Made by a program: the position numbers and the translations under genes
Shown here: one piece after another, positions 6,068 to 6,158 of the stretch
Position numbering within the stretch: the first letter of the stretch is position 1
Layout: the number at the start of each line of letters is the position of its first letter
Notes under the pieces: generated by a model
What the model was told of the DNA's origin: nothing
The model's database searches: none
What the model saw: only the letters and a program-made list of their open reading frames with translations
Assembly (NCBI GenBank): GCA_030613765.1
Contig: JAUWLI010000190.1
Location: forward strand, 1-6,158
Length of the DNA: 6,158 nucleotides
Direction: 5' to 3'
DNA from: Phycisphaerae bacterium
Lineage (GTDB): Bacteria > Planctomycetota > Phycisphaerae > Sedimentisphaerales > SG8-4

Positions 6068-6158
6068 ATGGCTTCTATCTTTATTATGTCAGGATCCCGG
6101 AAAGGTGATTATTATCCAGTCGGTCAGCGAACGAACGTAATTGGCCGCGATGAAGCTC
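6068..6158 (+). CDS. FHA-domain protein, N-terminal fragment
   Basis: Only the first 30 codons lie in the window; the frame is open to the right edge. The sequence opens MASIFIMSGSRKGDYYPVGQ, and VIGRDEA follows at residues 24-30. FHA domains begin with a short strand, a variable turn and then the conserved [IV]GR element that helps bind phosphothreonine, and this layout fits. The MSG-x-x-KGDYYP opening is one I associate with planctomycete FHA proteins. The later conserved Ser-x-x-His and Asn lie beyond the window, so the fold is inferred from one motif. The likely role is cytoplasmic recognition of Ser/Thr-kinase targets. Whether further domains follow is unknown. It is divergent from the exported proteins, with an overlapping promoter. 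Confidence 0.75.
   Translation, partial: MASIFIMSGSRKGDYYPVGQRTNVIGRDEA

Overview
The window looks like chromosomal DNA of a Planctomycetota bacterium, most likely from the Phycisphaerae/Sedimentisphaerales side of that phylum. This rests on recognising protein families, not on a database search. The pointers are: an exported methyltransferase-like plus PQQ-propeller fusion of a type I know from planctomycetes; an FHA protein whose N-terminus begins MASIFIMSGSRKGDYYPVGQ; and large secreted beta-propeller and beta-helix proteins, each in its own transcription unit. There are no rRNA or tRNA genes, CRISPR arrays, insertion sequences or phage genes.

Layout. Four protein genes are supported. (1) Positions 1-2408, minus strand: the first 802 codons of a large exported protein with a signal peptide, a SAM-methyltransferase-like domain, a PQQ-type propeller and the start of a second propeller module. 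Its 3' end lies outside the window. (2) 2729-3607, minus: an exported SMP-30/gluconolactonase-family propeller. (3) 3762-5765, minus: an exported two-domain protein with a sialidase-like propeller followed by a pectate-lyase-like right-handed beta-helix. (4) 6068 to the window end, plus: the first 30 codons of an FHA-domain protein, divergent from the other three.

The gaps at 2409-2728, 3608-3761 and 5766-6067 each hold a good sigma70-type promoter. They are TTGCCG-17-TATAAT for gene 1, TTGCAA-18-TATAAT for gene 2 and TTGACA-17-TATAGT for gene 3. The three minus-strand genes are therefore probably transcribed separately, with possible read-through because no intrinsic terminator is visible. 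A plus-strand promoter, TTGACT-17-TACTAT, serves the FHA gene, and its -10 overlaps the -10 of the gene 3 promoter. Perfect and imperfect palindromes lie in the gaps, and the roughly 250-nt leader of gene 3 contains imperfect direct repeats.

How the genes may work together. All three minus-strand proteins carry export signals and all contain beta-propellers of different families, one joined to a polysaccharide-lyase-like helix. This fits an envelope or secreted set acting on glycans or sugar derivatives. No substrate can be named, and a shared pathway is inference. The FHA gene is a separate phosphothreonine-signalling unit. I found no defence system or clearly new mobile system. The most unusual points are the exported methyltransferase fold, the sialidase/beta-helix fusion, the overlapping divergent promoters and the structured leader of gene 3.
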